DNA of 64,000 nt, taken from the NCBI GenBank assembly GCA_034520365.1, contig JAXHNP010000006.1:241001-305000 (forward strand), given 5' to 3'. Under the pieces are notes generated by a model. It worked only from the letters and a program-made list of their open reading frames with translations, searched no databases and was not told where the DNA came from. This DNA comes from Desulfobacterales bacterium. Its GTDB lineage: Bacteria > Desulfobacterota > Desulfobacteria > Desulfobacterales > Desulfosalsimonadaceae. The stretch's first letter is position 1, and every line of letters starts with the position of its first letter. Below, in pieces: positions 32,581 through 41,827 of this stretch. The translations under genes and the position numbers were made by a program.

Positions 32581-33414
32581 ATGTGGGAATATACGGACGA
32601 AGTCAAAGATCATTTTTTGAACCCCCGCAATGTCGGGGAAATTGAAGATGCCGACGGCGTGGGGGAAGTCGGATCAATGGCATGCGGCGATGCGCTGCGC
32701 CTGATGCTCAAGGTCGATGAAAACCAGCGGATTGCGGATGTGAAGTTTCAGACATTCGGGTGCGCCAGTGCCATTGCTTCATCCTCGGCCCTTACCGAAC
32801 TGGTCAAGGGGATGACCCTTGAAGAAGCGGAAAAAATCACCAACGACAATATCGCCGAATATCTGGGCGGGCTTCCCAAAGAAAAAATACATTGTTCCGT
32901 GATGGGCCAGGATGCCCTTAAACAGGCGATTTTAAACTATCGCGGGGTTCGTGAGGCCCCGGCGGCCGAAGGCAATGTGGTGTGTGAATGCTTCGGGGTC
33001 ACGGACAAGCAGATTGAAGACGTGGTAAAGGCCCATGATCTGAAAACCATTGAGGATGTCACGGATTATATAAAAGCCGGCGGGGGGTGTGGCAATTGCC
33101 ATGAAAATATTCAGGCCATAATTGACACGGTGCACAAAAGAGAAGCGCAGCCGGCGGCTGCCGGAAAAAAGCTTACCAATGTTGAGAAAATCAAGAGGAT
33201 TGAGGAGACATTAGAGCGGGAGGTCAAGCCGGCACTTAAAAAAGACGGCGGCAGTATTGAGCTGATCGATGTGGAGGGCGACACCGTTTACGTGAAGCTC
33301 ATCGGCACCTGCATGAATTGCGCTACTTCCGATGTTACGCTCAAGCATTTTGTGGAGGCCAAGCTGCAGGAATTCGTCACACCGGAGCTGGTGGTTAAGG
33401 AGGTCAAACAATGA
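32581..33414 (+). CDS. nifU: NifU Fe-S cluster scaffold (three-domain)
   Basis: I chose ATG 32581 with GGGGGTG upstream; the longer frame from 32557 adds eight residues. The 277-residue protein has all three NifU domains. The N-terminal IscU-type scaffold has MACGDALRLM, FGCASAIASSSALTEL and HCSVMGQDAL (three cysteines). A central BFD-like [2Fe-2S] domain has CECFGVTDKQIED and GGGCGNCHENI. The C-terminal Nfu domain has LKKDGGSIELIDVEGD and the cluster-binding CMNC. It builds clusters with sulfur from NifS, encoded with a 4-base overlap. No nitrogenase genes are nearby, so this is probably the general Fe-S assembly system. Confidence 0.96.
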   Translation: MWEYTDEVKDHFLNPRNVGEIEDADGVGEVGSMACGDALRLMLKVDENQRIADVKFQTFGCASAIASSSALTELVKGMTLEEAEKITNDNIAEYLGGLPKEKIHCSVMGQDALKQAILNYRGVREAPAAEGNVVCECFGVTDKQIEDVVKAHDLKTIEDVTDYIKAGGGCGNCHENIQAIIDTVHKREAQPAAAGKKLTNVEKIKRIEETLEREVKPALKKDGGSIELIDVEGDTVYVKLIGTCMNCATSDVTLKHFVEAKLQEFVTPELVVKEVKQ

Positions 33415-34586
33415 CTGTGATCTATATGGATAATAATGCCACCACCCGGGTGGCAGACGCGGTCCTGGACGAGATGATGCCTTATTTTACCGAGTTCTAC
33501 GGCAATCCGTCGAGTATGCATTCGTTCGGCGGGCAGGTGGGCCAGAAAATCAGTGCGGCAAGGGGAAAAATAGCTGAGCTGATCGGGGCATCGCCGGAGG
33601 AGATTATCTTTACCGGAAGCGGCACGGAAAGCGACAACACCGCCATAATGGCGGCGCTTAAAGCCCATCCGAACAAGAAACATATTATCACCTCCCGGGT
33701 TGAGCATCCGGCGATTAAAAATCTGTTCGAACATTTGGCCAAAACCGGCTACCGGGTGACCTGGGTACCGGTGGATCGCCACGGCATGCTGGATCTGGAT
33801 TATCTGTATGCGCATTTAAGCGATGATACCGCGGTTGTCAGCCTGATGTGGGCGAACAACGAAACCGGCGTTATTTTTCCGATCGAAGAGATTGCGGACC
33901 GGTTAAGATCGCGGGGCATCGTCTTTCATACAGATGCGGTCCAGGCCGTGGGGAAAATACCGGTGGATGTGGGCCGCACCGGGGTGGACATGCTCTCGCT
34001 GTCCGGGCACAAACTTTATGCGCCAAAGGGGGTCGCAACGCTTTATGTGAAAAAGGGAACTCGGTTTGCGCCGTTTCTAATCGGCGGCCACCAGGAGCGC
34101 GGCAGGCGGGGCGGAACGGAAAACACCCCGGGGATTATCGGACTGGGAAAGGCGGCGGAGCTTGCCGGAGAGCATTTGCAAGATGATATGGCCCGGGTTA
34201 AGTCGTTGCGGGACAAACTGGAATCCGCTATACTGGAGAATATTCCGAATGTTTTGCTAAACGGCGATAAAGATCGCCGGCTGCCGAATACGCTGAGCGT
34301 CAGTTTTGAATATGTGGAGGGTGAAGCCATCCTGTTGATGCTGGATCAGCTGGGTATCTGTGCATCGTCCGGCTCCGCCTGTACATCCGGCTCGCTTGAG
34401 CCCTCGCATGTTCTCCGCGCCATGGGGGTGCCTTTTACCGCCGCGCACGGTTCTATCCGGCTCAGCCTGAGCGTCTACAATACGGATGAGGAGGTTGATT
34501 TTGTGATTGATAACCTCCCGGCGGTCATTGACCGTCTCCGGCATATGTCGCCTTTCTGGAAGCGGGCCGCCTGCCAGACGCAGTAG
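33411..34586 (+). CDS. nifS: NifS cysteine desulfurase
   Basis: This PLP enzyme of 391 residues has IYMDNNATTRVADAVLDEM, YGNPSSMHSFGG, GSGTESDNTAI, EHPAI, HTDAVQAVGK and the PLP-binding lysine in LSLSGHKLYAPKGVATLYV. The active-site loop is CASSGSACTSGSLEPSHVL with the persulfide cysteine. It takes sulfur from cysteine and hands it to NifU; its ATG overlaps the NifU stop. The downstream cysteine-synthesis genes (cysE, cysK) supply its substrate. Confidence 0.96.
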   Translation: MTVIYMDNNATTRVADAVLDEMMPYFTEFYGNPSSMHSFGGQVGQKISAARGKIAELIGASPEEIIFTGSGTESDNTAIMAALKAHPNKKHIITSRVEHPAIKNLFEHLAKTGYRVTWVPVDRHGMLDLDYLYAHLSDDTAVVSLMWANNETGVIFPIEEIADRLRSRGIVFHTDAVQAVGKIPVDVGRTGVDMLSLSGHKLYAPKGVATLYVKKGTRFAPFLIGGHQERGRRGGTENTPGIIGLGKAAELAGEHLQDDMARVKSLRDKLESAILENIPNVLLNGDKDRRLPNTLSVSFEYVEGEAILLMLDQLGICASSGSACTSGSLEPSHVLRAMGVPFTAAHGSIRLSLSVYNTDEEVDFVIDNLPAVIDRLRHMSPFWKRAACQTQ

Positions 34587-34653
34587 ATAAGGCGCTGAGG
34601 CACTAAGGCACTGAGGCACTGAGTCTCTTAAACCCTGAACTGTGAACTCGAAA

Positions 34654-34824
34654 CATTTGGCGGATGCGCTATCGCTTATCCACCCTGCTGATTCGTACTG
34701 AGGCAATGAGGTAATGAGGCAATGAGGCACGGTAAATTTGTTCTATCTATTTTTCAGGCGGGCACGGTGGTCCCGCCCTACGCGATAATGCCGACATTTT
34801 GTAGGGTCGGCCACCGTGCCGACC
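34654..34824. repeat. Composite dispersed repeat, copy A
   Basis: This segment starts CATTTGGCGGATGCGCTATC and ends GGTCGGCCACCGTGCCGACC. It recurs in inverted orientation at 52855-53004 with scattered differences. Copy A carries an extra block of ATGAGGYA units (34706-34730) that copy B lacks. It contains two GC-rich palindromes around CACGGTG. The preceding part of the gap (34590-34650) is a run of GAGGCACTAAGGCACT-type units. There is no gene in 34587-34862. Confidence 0.8.
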
Positions 34825-34862
34825 TTACATGCTTAAAAGAAGGCTGAAACAGGCTATTAACT

Positions 34863-35816
34863 ATGAAACCAGATGATGAAGCCCGCAGGGCGTCCGCCTG
34901 CCGCGATGAAATTTATAGTTATTCCAGATACCGCAGCCGGCTCAATGAGCTGGTGGATCGAATAGCCAGCGGCTGCGATGACACGCGCTGCTATTCCCAT
35001 GTCGACTATGAGCAGCTGCCCTCGCGGACCGCGGTAATAGAGATGATCCATAAATTCCGGGAAATTCTGTTTCCCGGCTACTTCAGCCGGGCGAAGCTCG
35101 ATCCGGCCAATTTAAGCTATCATATCGGCCAGACCGTGTCCGAACTTTTTGATATCCTGGCCGAGCAGATTTCGCGAAGCATCCGCCACGAGTGTTATAA
35201 ATATGATCTTGAGTGCTCGGACTGCACGGAACAGGGCTATCAGCATGCGCTTGGCCTGATTGAAGCCATTCCGGAGATCCAGGATATTCTCGCCCAGGAT
35301 GTGATCGCCTGCTTTGAGGGCGATCCGGCGGCAAAAAGCTATGATGAGATTATTTTCAGCTATCCGGGGATACTGGCCATTACCGTGCACCGGATTGCCA
35401 GGCGGCTTCACGAGATGGGGATTCCGCTTTTGCCCCGGATGATGACCGAATACGTCCATTGCGAGACCGGCATTGATATTCATCCGGGTGCGGCTATCGG
35501 TGAGCGGTTTGTCATTGACCACGGGACGGGCATCGTCATCGGCGAGACCACGGAAATCGGGCCCAATGTCCGCATCTATCAGGGGGTTACTCTGGGGGCC
35601 TTATCCGTGCCCACGGACAAGAGCGATGAGATGCGGGATAAAAAGCGGCACCCCACCATTGAAGAGGGCGTGATCATCTATTCCGGGGCCACCATTTTGG
35701 GCGGGGACACGGTTATCGGCGCGCGGTCGGTTATCGGCGGCAATGTCTGGATCACCCAATCCGTGCCGCCGGGGACAACGGTATTGCTGGACTCCCCGCG
35801 GCTGATCTATCGCTGA
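34863..35816 (+). CDS. cysE: Serine O-acetyltransferase
   Basis: At 317 residues it resembles the EpsC-type long serine acetyltransferases. An N-terminal helical domain of about 170 residues precedes the left-handed beta-helix: HCETGIDIHPGAAIGERFVI, DHGTGIVIGETTEIGPNVRI, YQGVTLGALS, KRHPTIEEGVIIYSGATILG and VIGGNVWITQSVPPGT. The histidines in DIHPGA and DHGTG are catalytic in the family. It makes O-acetylserine for CysK, encoded 1.6 kb downstream. The N-terminal domain contains HxCYKYDLECSDCTE-like cysteines, which may be structural. Confidence 0.93.
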   Translation: MKPDDEARRASACRDEIYSYSRYRSRLNELVDRIASGCDDTRCYSHVDYEQLPSRTAVIEMIHKFREILFPGYFSRAKLDPANLSYHIGQTVSELFDILAEQISRSIRHECYKYDLECSDCTEQGYQHALGLIEAIPEIQDILAQDVIACFEGDPAAKSYDEIIFSYPGILAITVHRIARRLHEMGIPLLPRMMTEYVHCETGIDIHPGAAIGERFVIDHGTGIVIGETTEIGPNVRIYQGVTLGALSVPTDKSDEMRDKKRHPTIEEGVIIYSGATILGGDTVIGARSVIGGNVWITQSVPPGTTVLLDSPRLIYR

Positions 35817-35852
35817 GAAGGCAGGAAAATGACGGAGCGGCACAAATCGTTT

Positions 35853-36530
35853 TTAAGCGGCGAAGTAGGCCTGGGCCTGCCGGTGCATCTGATTTAACTG
35901 ATCGGTCAGGTTCTGGCGAATTTTTTCGATCTGTTCTTTATCGGCATCCGCCGGGACGAAAATGGGCGGGGCATAAAAAAAGATAATATGGCTAAACGGC
36001 AGGGGCAGAAGGGTTTTATCCCAGCTGTTAAAGAGTTTTTTGCGGTTGGCCCAGCACATCACCGGAATAAGCGGAAGACCGGTTTTTTGGGCGATTTTAA
36101 TAATGCCGGTCTTGGCGACGCCAAAGGGGCCTCTGGGCGCATCTGCCACCAGACCGGCACTGCACCCGGTTTGATTGACCTGTTCAATCATTTCATACAT
36201 GGCTTCTTTTCCGCCCCTGGAGCTTGAGCCCCGGACGGATTGAAAACCGAACAGGCGGAGAACTCGGTTAATTAAATCCCCGTCTTTGCTTTGGCTTACC
36301 ATTATCAGGCCATTTCTGTTACGGAAGTGATAGACATAGTAAAGCAGGCCCTGATGCCAGGAAACAAAAAGGAGGGGTTTATTCTTGCGAAGGTATTGAT
36401 CCTCATGTTCCTTGCCGAATACGGTCACCCGGCAGGTCCGGTAGATCATCTGGGCGAGGGCATAAAAAATAAATGATGCGGCGGAAAACAGTAGCCTTGT
36501 TTTCCAGTCAATTTGTTTCTTGCTTGCCAT
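35853..36530 (-). CDS. DUF374/lysophospholipid acyltransferase-family protein
   Basis: The 225-residue protein has an N-terminal hydrophobic segment (LLFSAASFIFYALAQMIY) and DUF374 landmarks: LLFVSWHQGLLYYVYHF (replacing the HxxxxD box), SQSKDGDLINRVLRLFGF, RGSSSRGGKEAMYEM, ADAPRGPFGVAKTGII and IPVMCWANRK. The pattern resembles lipid-A-type or membrane lipid acyltransferases, but the donor and acceptor are not known. It is encoded opposite to the surrounding cysteine-synthesis genes. Confidence 0.85.
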   Translation of the reverse strand: MASKKQIDWKTRLLFSAASFIFYALAQMIYRTCRVTVFGKEHEDQYLRKNKPLLFVSWHQGLLYYVYHFRNRNGLIMVSQSKDGDLINRVLRLFGFQSVRGSSSRGGKEAMYEMIEQVNQTGCSAGLVADAPRGPFGVAKTGIIKIAQKTGLPLIPVMCWANRKKLFNSWDKTLLPLPFSHIIFFYAPPIFVPADADKEQIEKIRQNLTDQLNQMHRQAQAYFAA

Positions 36531-36590
36531 GGTAGTTTTTTCTTACGAGGGGGCAACCATATTTATATTTATTTTAGAACCTTGCGCCAC

Positions 36591-36662
36591 TGTCATTCCG
36601 AGGCGCGCAAGCGACGAGGAATCTTGTAGGAAAAGATTTCTCGCCGCCGCTCGAAATGACAG
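36591..36662. repeat. Short palindromic dispersed repeat (TGTCATT type), copy 2
   Basis: The segment begins TGTCATTCCGAGGCGCGCAA and ends CTCGAAATGACA. It matches the plan of the copy at 30487-30572, including AGCGACGAGGAATCTT and its inverted partner near AAGATTTCTCGCCG. It lies between the DUF374 and DUF2780 genes. Confidence 0.7.
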
Positions 36663-36696
36663 TATGGACGGATTTTGAGCACCTCTTTGAGTTGCT

Positions 36697-37197
36697 TTAT
36701 TGCCATACGCCTTTTAAAAGATTTATCACCGTTTCACCCCCCTGGGTGTTGGCATATTTTAAAACAATCGGGATAAATTGGGATACCATCCCCTCATCCA
36801 GTCCCAGTTTGGAAAACTGATTCTTCACCGTATTGAGCCGATTGACATTTTCAGCGGTCTTTTTGAGCGATCCCAGTCCTTCCGCGGCATCGCCCATTTT
36901 ACCGGACAACCCGGAGGATGATTCTGAAACATCCGGAGCAGCGGAAATCAATTGGCTGATCCCCGGAAGCGATTCTGAAACCTTGCCAAACTCGTCTTCC
37001 GAAAGACCCTTCTGAGCCATCTGGAACAGGGAGCCGGCCCCGCCGGTGGCCTGTTTTTCAGTTACCCCCAGCTGATCGGTAAGCATTTTGACAAGGCCCA
37101 TTGCGTTTGATGTATCCGCGGAAAAAGCCGGGCCGGTCCAAAGGAAACCGAGCAGGCCGCATATGATCCCGATACGAATAAAAACTCCTGTTTTCAT
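36697..37197 (-). CDS. Secreted DUF2780-family protein
   Basis: The 166-residue protein has a signal peptide (IRIGIICGLLGFLWTGPAFS). The DUF2780 pattern follows: LVKMLTDQLGVTEKQATGGA then GSLFQMAQKGLSEDEFGKV, and a C-terminal FSKLGLDEGMVSQFIPIVLKY. Between these is a low-complexity Ser/Gly linker. The function of this family is unknown; it is probably periplasmic or outer-membrane associated. The start is followed upstream by paired GGTTAACC sites at 37240-37260. Confidence 0.8.
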   Translation of the reverse strand: MKTGVFIRIGIICGLLGFLWTGPAFSADTSNAMGLVKMLTDQLGVTEKQATGGAGSLFQMAQKGLSEDEFGKVSESLPGISQLISAAPDVSESSSGLSGKMGDAAEGLGSLKKTAENVNRLNTVKNQFSKLGLDEGMVSQFIPIVLKYANTQGGETVINLLKGVWQ

Positions 37198-37239
37198 AAT
37201 AATTTCTCCAATGGCTATAAGATTCTGATGGATTAATGG

Positions 37240-37260
37240 GGTTAACCCGAGAGGTTAACC
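37240..37260. promoter_or_regulatory. Paired GGTTAACC palindromes upstream of the DUF2780 gene
   Basis: Two identical self-complementary GGTTAACC octamers lie at 37240-37247 and 37253-37260, 13 bp centre to centre. They could be a dimer-of-dimers operator or a small hairpin. The surrounding gap (37198-37451) holds the promoters of the divergent DUF2780 and cysK genes and shows no gene. Confidence 0.4.
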
Positions 37261-37451
37261 TAAAAATAATGGTTCAATTTTCGCGCTAAACTAATCCAAC
37301 TTTATTATCCCAGTGGGGCAAACGCAAGGCGATATTAAAATTTTTGGACTTTATGGTTTGAATTTATTGCATGCCAGGGATATTCTTACAAGTATTGACG
37401 GCTTAGCCGGGCATCGGTTTTTAATCTTCAGCTGACGAAGGATCAATAATT

Positions 37452-38378
37452 ATGAAAGTCTTTTCTACCGTCCGGTATACGATCGGGGCGACCCCTTTGG
37501 TTCGGCTTAAAAGGATGAGCGCGGACCTGAACGCGGAAATTTTGGTAAAACTCGAGTTCTTTAATCCCCTGGGAAGCGTCAAGGACCGGATTGCCGCGGC
37601 CATGATCGAAGCTGCCGAAAAAGAGGGGAAAATCGGACCGGATACCCTGATTGTGGAGCCTACCAGCGGCAACACCGGCATTGCGCTGGCCTTTATCTGT
37701 GCCGCCAAGGGCTACCGGCTCTGTCTGACCATGCCGGAGACCATGAGCATGGAGCGCAGAAAGCTCCTTTCCCATCTCGGGGCGGAGCTCGTTTTGACCG
37801 AGGGCAAATACGGGATTAAGGGGGCGGTTCAGACCGCACAGGAGATTTTAGCCGCCAATAAGAACGCCTTTATGCCGGATCAGTTCTCCAATCCCGCCAA
37901 TGCCAAAATTCACCGGGAGACCACAGCCGAAGAGATCTGGAATGATACCGAAGGCGGGGTGGATATTTTTGTGGCGGGTGTGGGCACGGGCGGCACGATT
38001 ACGGGGGTGGCCCAAATGATCAAGGAGCGAAAGTCCGGATTTAAGTCAGTGGCCGTGGAGCCCGCGGATTCGGCTGTACTCTCCGGCGGGGAGCCGGGCC
38101 CCCATAAACTCCAGGGCCTTGGCGCCGGTTTTGTACCGGAGGTGCTGGACCGCTCGGTTATCGATGAGGTGCTTACTGTGGGGGCCGGGGAATCCTTTGA
38201 AACCGCCCGTCGGCTGGCCCGGGAAGAAGGGCTTTTGTGCGGGATTTCGTCAGGTTCCAATGTGGCGGCCGCCCTGCGCATCGCCGCACGGGAAGAGGCC
38301 GCAGGGAAAACCATCGTCACGGTGCTGCCCAGCACCGGTGAGCGCTATATCAGCACGGACCTTTTTTTATCCGAGTAA
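37452..38378 (+). CDS. cysK: Cysteine synthase (O-acetylserine sulfhydrylase)
   Basis: At 308 residues this PLP enzyme has the PLP lysine in [19 protein letters not shown]. The phosphate-binding [10 protein letters not shown] follows, with [20 protein letters not shown] and [28 protein letters not shown] lies near the C-terminus. It condenses O-acetylserine (from CysE) with sulfide, which is plentiful in a sulfate reducer. It is followed after 22 bp by a sulfhydrylase gene, likely cotranscribed. Confidence 0.95.
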   Translation: MKVFSTVRYTIGATPLVRLKRMSADLNAEILVKLEFFNPLGSVKDRIAAAMIEAAEKEGKIGPDTLIVEPTSGNTGIALAFICAAKGYRLCLTMPETMSMERRKLLSHLGAELVLTEGKYGIKGAVQTAQEILAANKNAFMPDQFSNPANAKIHRETTAEEIWNDTEGGVDIFVAGVGTGGTITGVAQMIKERKSGFKSVAVEPADSAVLSGGEPGPHKLQGLGAGFVPEVLDRSVIDEVLTVGAGESFETARRLAREEGLLCGISSGSNVAAALRIAAREEAAGKTIVTVLPSTGERYISTDLFLSE

Positions 38379-38400
38379 GTTCTTAGAAAGGAAAACCTCT

Positions 38401-39684
38401 ATGCCAGATTCCTATCAGTTCAATACCCTTTGCCTGCATGCCGGGCATACGCCGGATGCTGAGACCCGTTCCCGGGCGGTGCCGGTTTACCGGACCACCT
38501 CCTATGTATTTGATGATTCTGATTACGCGGCGGATCTTTTTTCCATGCGGCGGCCGGGCAACATCTATACCCGGATGATGAATCCCACGCAGGCGGTGCT
38601 GGAGAACCGAATGGCCGCTTTGGAGGGCGGGGCCGACGCCCTGGCCCTGGCATCCGGCACTGCGGCCATCTATTATTCGATCATCAATATCTGTGCTGCC
38701 GGCGATGAGGTGGTTTCCGCCAACAATCTCTACGGCGGCACCGTCACCATGTTCAACAACATTCTGCCGCAGTTCGATATTCGGGTGAGCTTCGTGGATC
38801 CGCGGGAACCTAAAAATTTTGAGGCGGCCATTACGGAGAAAACCCGGGCGCTTTTCATGGAAACAATCGGCAATCCGGCCCTTGAGGTCACAGATATCCG
38901 GGCGGTGGCTGAAATCGGGAAAAAATATCAGCTGCCGGTTATTGTGGACGCAACCTTTACCACGCCGTATCTTTTGCGGCCCATTGATTACGGGGCGGAC
39001 ATCGTGGTCCATTCCCTGTCCAAATGGATCGGCGGCCATGGCACGGGCATCGGCGGGATCGTGGTAGACGGCGGCAAGTTCGACTGGACCGATGCCAAGT
39101 TTGGACTTTACAATACCCCGGATCCCAGCAATTTCAATTTGCGATTCGCCCACGACCTGGGCGTGGATAATCACAAGGCGTTTATTATCCGGATGCGGCA
39201 GGTCCCGCTTCGCAACCTGGGCGCCTGTATCTCCCCGGACAACGCCTGGCTGTTTCTGCAGGGCCTGGAGACCCTGCCGCTTCGGATGGAGCGGCATTGC
39301 GAAAACGCCATGAAAGTGGCGAATTTTTTGAAATCCCATTCGGGCGTGGAATGGGTCCGGTATCCCGGGCTGGCGGATGATCCGGCGCATCCAGTCGCCA
39401 GCCGATATTTGACCAAAGGCTTCGGCGCCATGGTGCTCTTTGGCATCAAAGGCGGCCGGGAGGCCGGCCGGCGGTTTATCGACCGGCTGAAACTCTTTTC
39501 CCACCTCGCCAATGTGGGGGATGCCAAGAGCCTGGCCCTGCATCCGGCAAGCACCACACATTCCCAGCTTACAGAAGAACAGCAGCTGGCCGGCGGCCTC
39601 TCGCCGGACATGATCCGGCTTTCCGTGGGCATTGAAAGTATCGATGACATCCGGGCCGATTTGGAGCAGGCATTGGCGGGATGA
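38401..39684 (+). CDS. O-acetylhomoserine sulfhydrylase-type PLP enzyme
   Basis: The 427-residue protein starts at ATG 38401 after AGAAAGGA; the longer open frame from 38119 overlaps cysK and is rejected. It belongs to the Cys/Met metabolism PLP family: VPVYRTTSYVF, YTRMMNPTQAVLENRMAALE, ALASGTAAIYYSI, NNLYGGTVTMFN and ETIGNPALEVTDI. The PLP lysine lies in VHSLSKWIGGHGTGIGG, and the C-terminal end has HPASTTHSQLTEEQQ. Length and motifs fit O-acetylhomoserine (thiol)-lyase, giving homocysteine for methionine synthesis directly from sulfide. A cystathionine synthase role is less likely. Confidence 0.9.
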   Translation: MPDSYQFNTLCLHAGHTPDAETRSRAVPVYRTTSYVFDDSDYAADLFSMRRPGNIYTRMMNPTQAVLENRMAALEGGADALALASGTAAIYYSIINICAAGDEVVSANNLYGGTVTMFNNILPQFDIRVSFVDPREPKNFEAAITEKTRALFMETIGNPALEVTDIRAVAEIGKKYQLPVIVDATFTTPYLLRPIDYGADIVVHSLSKWIGGHGTGIGGIVVDGGKFDWTDAKFGLYNTPDPSNFNLRFAHDLGVDNHKAFIIRMRQVPLRNLGACISPDNAWLFLQGLETLPLRMERHCENAMKVANFLKSHSGVEWVRYPGLADDPAHPVASRYLTKGFGAMVLFGIKGGREAGRRFIDRLKLFSHLANVGDAKSLALHPASTTHSQLTEEQQLAGGLSPDMIRLSVGIESIDDIRADLEQALAG

Positions 39685-39714
39685 GCGCTGGCGTGTAAAA
39701 TTTTTGCGCTCGGG

Positions 39715-39860
39715 TAAAGTCATTGAGGCACTAAGGCACTGAATCCTTTAAACTGTGAACACTGAACTGTGAACACTGAACATTGAAACCTGAACATTGA
39801 AACCTGAACCCTTTAATTTTACACCTGATACCTAATACCCAAAACCTAAAAACCGTAAAG
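39715..39860. repeat. Low-complexity repeat region (TGAACACTGAA and CCTAATACC units)
   Basis: Short units of GAGGCACTAAGGCACTGA, then GTGAACACTGAACTGTGAAC and ATTGAAACCTGAAC repeats, and finally CCTGATACCTAATACCCAAA run together in the gap after the sulfhydrylase. Similar units occur at 34590-34650, 52800-52840 (inverted) and 57340-57560. No coding frame and no CRISPR-like regular spacing. Confidence 0.7.
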
Positions 39861-39882
39861 CTCAGAGGCAGGGATAGGGGTG

Positions 39883-40839
39883 ATGATGCTGAAAAAATTG
39901 CTGGATATATTTGGTCGCCGCCCAAAAAGTCGCAGGCAGCTAAAACCCGCTATGGAGGGGGTGGAGCGCATCATCCGGACCCGATGCCCGAACCTGATAT
40001 TAACCCGCAAAAACCGGGCCTCGTTGATGGATGCGGTCCATAGCGCCATGGACCATGTCTCCGGTTTGATAGATCAGGTTCCGGGGCCGGTTGAATGCAT
40101 ACCGGATCATTGGAATTCGGATCCGGCATTAAATGCCTTGTTTGTCAACTCTGATGCCATTAGAAAGGCCCTGCAAGCCAGTGAGCCGTTGAATAAATTT
40201 TTCAAACAAACGGCTGCACCCCAATGCGTTGCGCTTTTGACGGCCGCCTGGCATGAGAAAACCATTTTCGGGACGGCAAAGGAAGGCGAAATTTTCCGCC
40301 GGGATGTGCCGCAGCGGGCCATATCTTTTGCGGATCATAAATTTGTCGCCCCGGCCGCGGATTTGGCCGCCGCCCAAACAGGGCTCCAGAAAGAAGCTTT
40401 GACCTCCATTTGCCGGCAGGCGTTTGGCCAGACCCGGGATTTAAAGGCGTGGGAGGCCGAGCTCAGGCAGCAGCGGGATCTTCTGGCGTTTAAGGTAAAT
40501 CCCCGCAGCGGCCGGGCAGGGGATAAAGAATATGCGGCGGAAAAGCAGGTCCTCAATGATATTGATAAGAAAATTGCGTCTATTCAAAATGAGCTGGGAG
40601 ACAGTGAAAGCAACTTTCAGTATATACTTGGCATCCTTTACAGGCCGCAGGATCTGATCGCGTTTAAACCGGTTTCTCTTCGGCTCAGCCGCCTGGGGAT
40701 CGTAGATGATGATGCGTCTGATGACAGGGCCAATGAATTGAGCCTGGCAAGATATAAAATCGCTCATATGCCTGAACAGGGCGGGATATGGGTAATCGTG
40801 GGGCGCGAGCACGTGGCGGGGGCGGAATTAGACGCTTAA
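39883..40839 (+). CDS. Hypothetical protein with coiled-coil region
   Basis: GGGATAGGGG precedes GTG/ATG codons at 39880-39886; I use ATG 39883. The 318-residue protein has no signal or membrane helix and no family I recognise. A polar N-terminus (LKKLLDIFGRRPKSRRQLKP) is followed by helical segments. The region at about 185-245 (AWEAELRQQRDLLAFKV, then EYAAEKQVLNDIDKKIASIQ) has coiled-coil character. The C-terminal part has RLSRLGIVDDDASDDRANE and ends with GIWVIVGREHVAG. It probably has a cytoplasmic structural or regulatory role. It is flanked upstream by repeats and downstream by a convergent antiporter gene. Confidence 0.75.
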   Translation: MMLKKLLDIFGRRPKSRRQLKPAMEGVERIIRTRCPNLILTRKNRASLMDAVHSAMDHVSGLIDQVPGPVECIPDHWNSDPALNALFVNSDAIRKALQASEPLNKFFKQTAAPQCVALLTAAWHEKTIFGTAKEGEIFRRDVPQRAISFADHKFVAPAADLAAAQTGLQKEALTSICRQAFGQTRDLKAWEAELRQQRDLLAFKVNPRSGRAGDKEYAAEKQVLNDIDKKIASIQNELGDSESNFQYILGILYRPQDLIAFKPVSLRLSRLGIVDDDASDDRANELSLARYKIAHMPEQGGIWVIVGREHVAGAELDA

Positions 40840-40852
40840 GCCAAGCCGCGCA

Positions 40853-41827
40853 TTATTGTATCGCAGATAATATGCGAAAGGTCATATAGGCGGCGAAAAT
40901 GCCCAGCAGCAGCGCCCCTTCCCACCGATCCAGAGACTGCTTTTTCCCGGTGAACATGGCGGCAAAGAGGATAAAGCTGGCCAGCACGACCATGCCGATG
41001 TCCGGGTTGCTTGCGGGCTGAAAAGGCAGCGGCTTAATCACTGAACTGATCCCCAGGACAAGAAAAACGTTGAAAATGTTTGAGCCCACCACATTGCCCA
41101 CCGCCATTTCCACATTGCCTTTGTAGGCCGCCATTGCCGATGTGGCGAGCTCAGGCAGAGAGGTGCCGATGGCCACAATGGTAAGCCCCACCAGCGCCTC
41201 GCTCAAGCCGAAGACGGATGCCATATGCACGGCCCCGTCGGCAATCCATTTGCCGCCGATTGTCAGTCCGATCAGCCCGGCGATTACTAAGAGCACGCTT
41301 TTGCCCGCGCCCTGATTCAGCCGCAGCGGCTCCGCCTGATGGCTGCTGCCGACATGGGCGATGCTTGCCGAATAATACAGAAAGATGGCGAAAAACATGA
41401 GAAAAATCAGGCCATCGGATCTGGAAATATCCGAATACGCCCATCCGTCGATCAGGTTGTCATTGGCTACGGCCCACAAGGCCAGGGCCGCCAGCAGGCT
41501 GAACGGGATCTCGCGCCAAACCGTGCCGCGGGTCACCCGAAGGGGACGAATCAGCGCCGCCAGCCCGAGAACCAGAAGGATGTTGGCAATGTTGCTGCCC
41601 AGCACATTGCCGATGGCAATGCCGGTGCTGCCCTTGAAACTGGCCGCGATATTGACGAACAATTCGGGCGTAGACGTGCCGAATGCCACAACGGTCAGGC
41701 CGATGACCAGGTCCGAGATGCCGAATCTCCGGGAAATGGCGGATGCGCCATCCACCAGCAGATCCGCCCCCTTGATCAGCAGGGCGAATCCGGCGAGCAG
41801 CAAAATGTAAGGGAGTAAATGGGTCAT
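40853..41827 (-). CDS. Calcium/sodium antiporter (CaxA/YrbG family)
   Basis: The 324-residue protein has ten to eleven membrane helices in two inverted CaCA repeats. The alpha motifs are LTVVAFGTSTPELFVNIAAS with GNVLGSNIANILLVLG, and LTIVAIGTSLPELATSAMAA with GNVVGSNIFNVFLVLG. The paired TSxPE and GSNI stretches carry the ion-binding Glu and Asn. It exchanges Na+ or H+ for Ca2+ across the inner membrane. It is convergent with the hypothetical gene before it. Confidence 0.95.
   Translation of the reverse strand: MTHLLPYILLLAGFALLIKGADLLVDGASAISRRFGISDLVIGLTVVAFGTSTPELFVNIAASFKGSTGIAIGNVLGSNIANILLVLGLAALIRPLRVTRGTVWREIPFSLLAALALWAVANDNLIDGWAYSDISRSDGLIFLMFFAIFLYYSASIAHVGSSHQAEPLRLNQGAGKSVLLVIAGLIGLTIGGKWIADGAVHMASVFGLSEALVGLTIVAIGTSLPELATSAMAAYKGNVEMAVGNVVGSNIFNVFLVLGISSVIKPLPFQPASNPDIGMVVLASFILFAAMFTGKKQSLDRWEGALLLGIFAAYMTFRILSAIQ

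Noticed and set aside
32581-34586. NifU/NifS as evidence of a nitrogen-fixation cluster
   Set aside because: No nifHDK, nifB or nifE/N is nearby, and NifU/NifS pairs often serve general Fe-S assembly in this group.
38383-39723. 446-residue open frame antisense to the O-acetylhomoserine sulfhydrylase
   Set aside because: The sense protein is fully conserved with its PLP lysine; the antisense frame extends into low-complexity repeats and has no family match.
39715-39860. CRISPR-like repeats in the gap after the sulfhydrylase gene
   Set aside because: The units are short, irregular and contiguous without unique spacers of constant length, and no cas genes are present.
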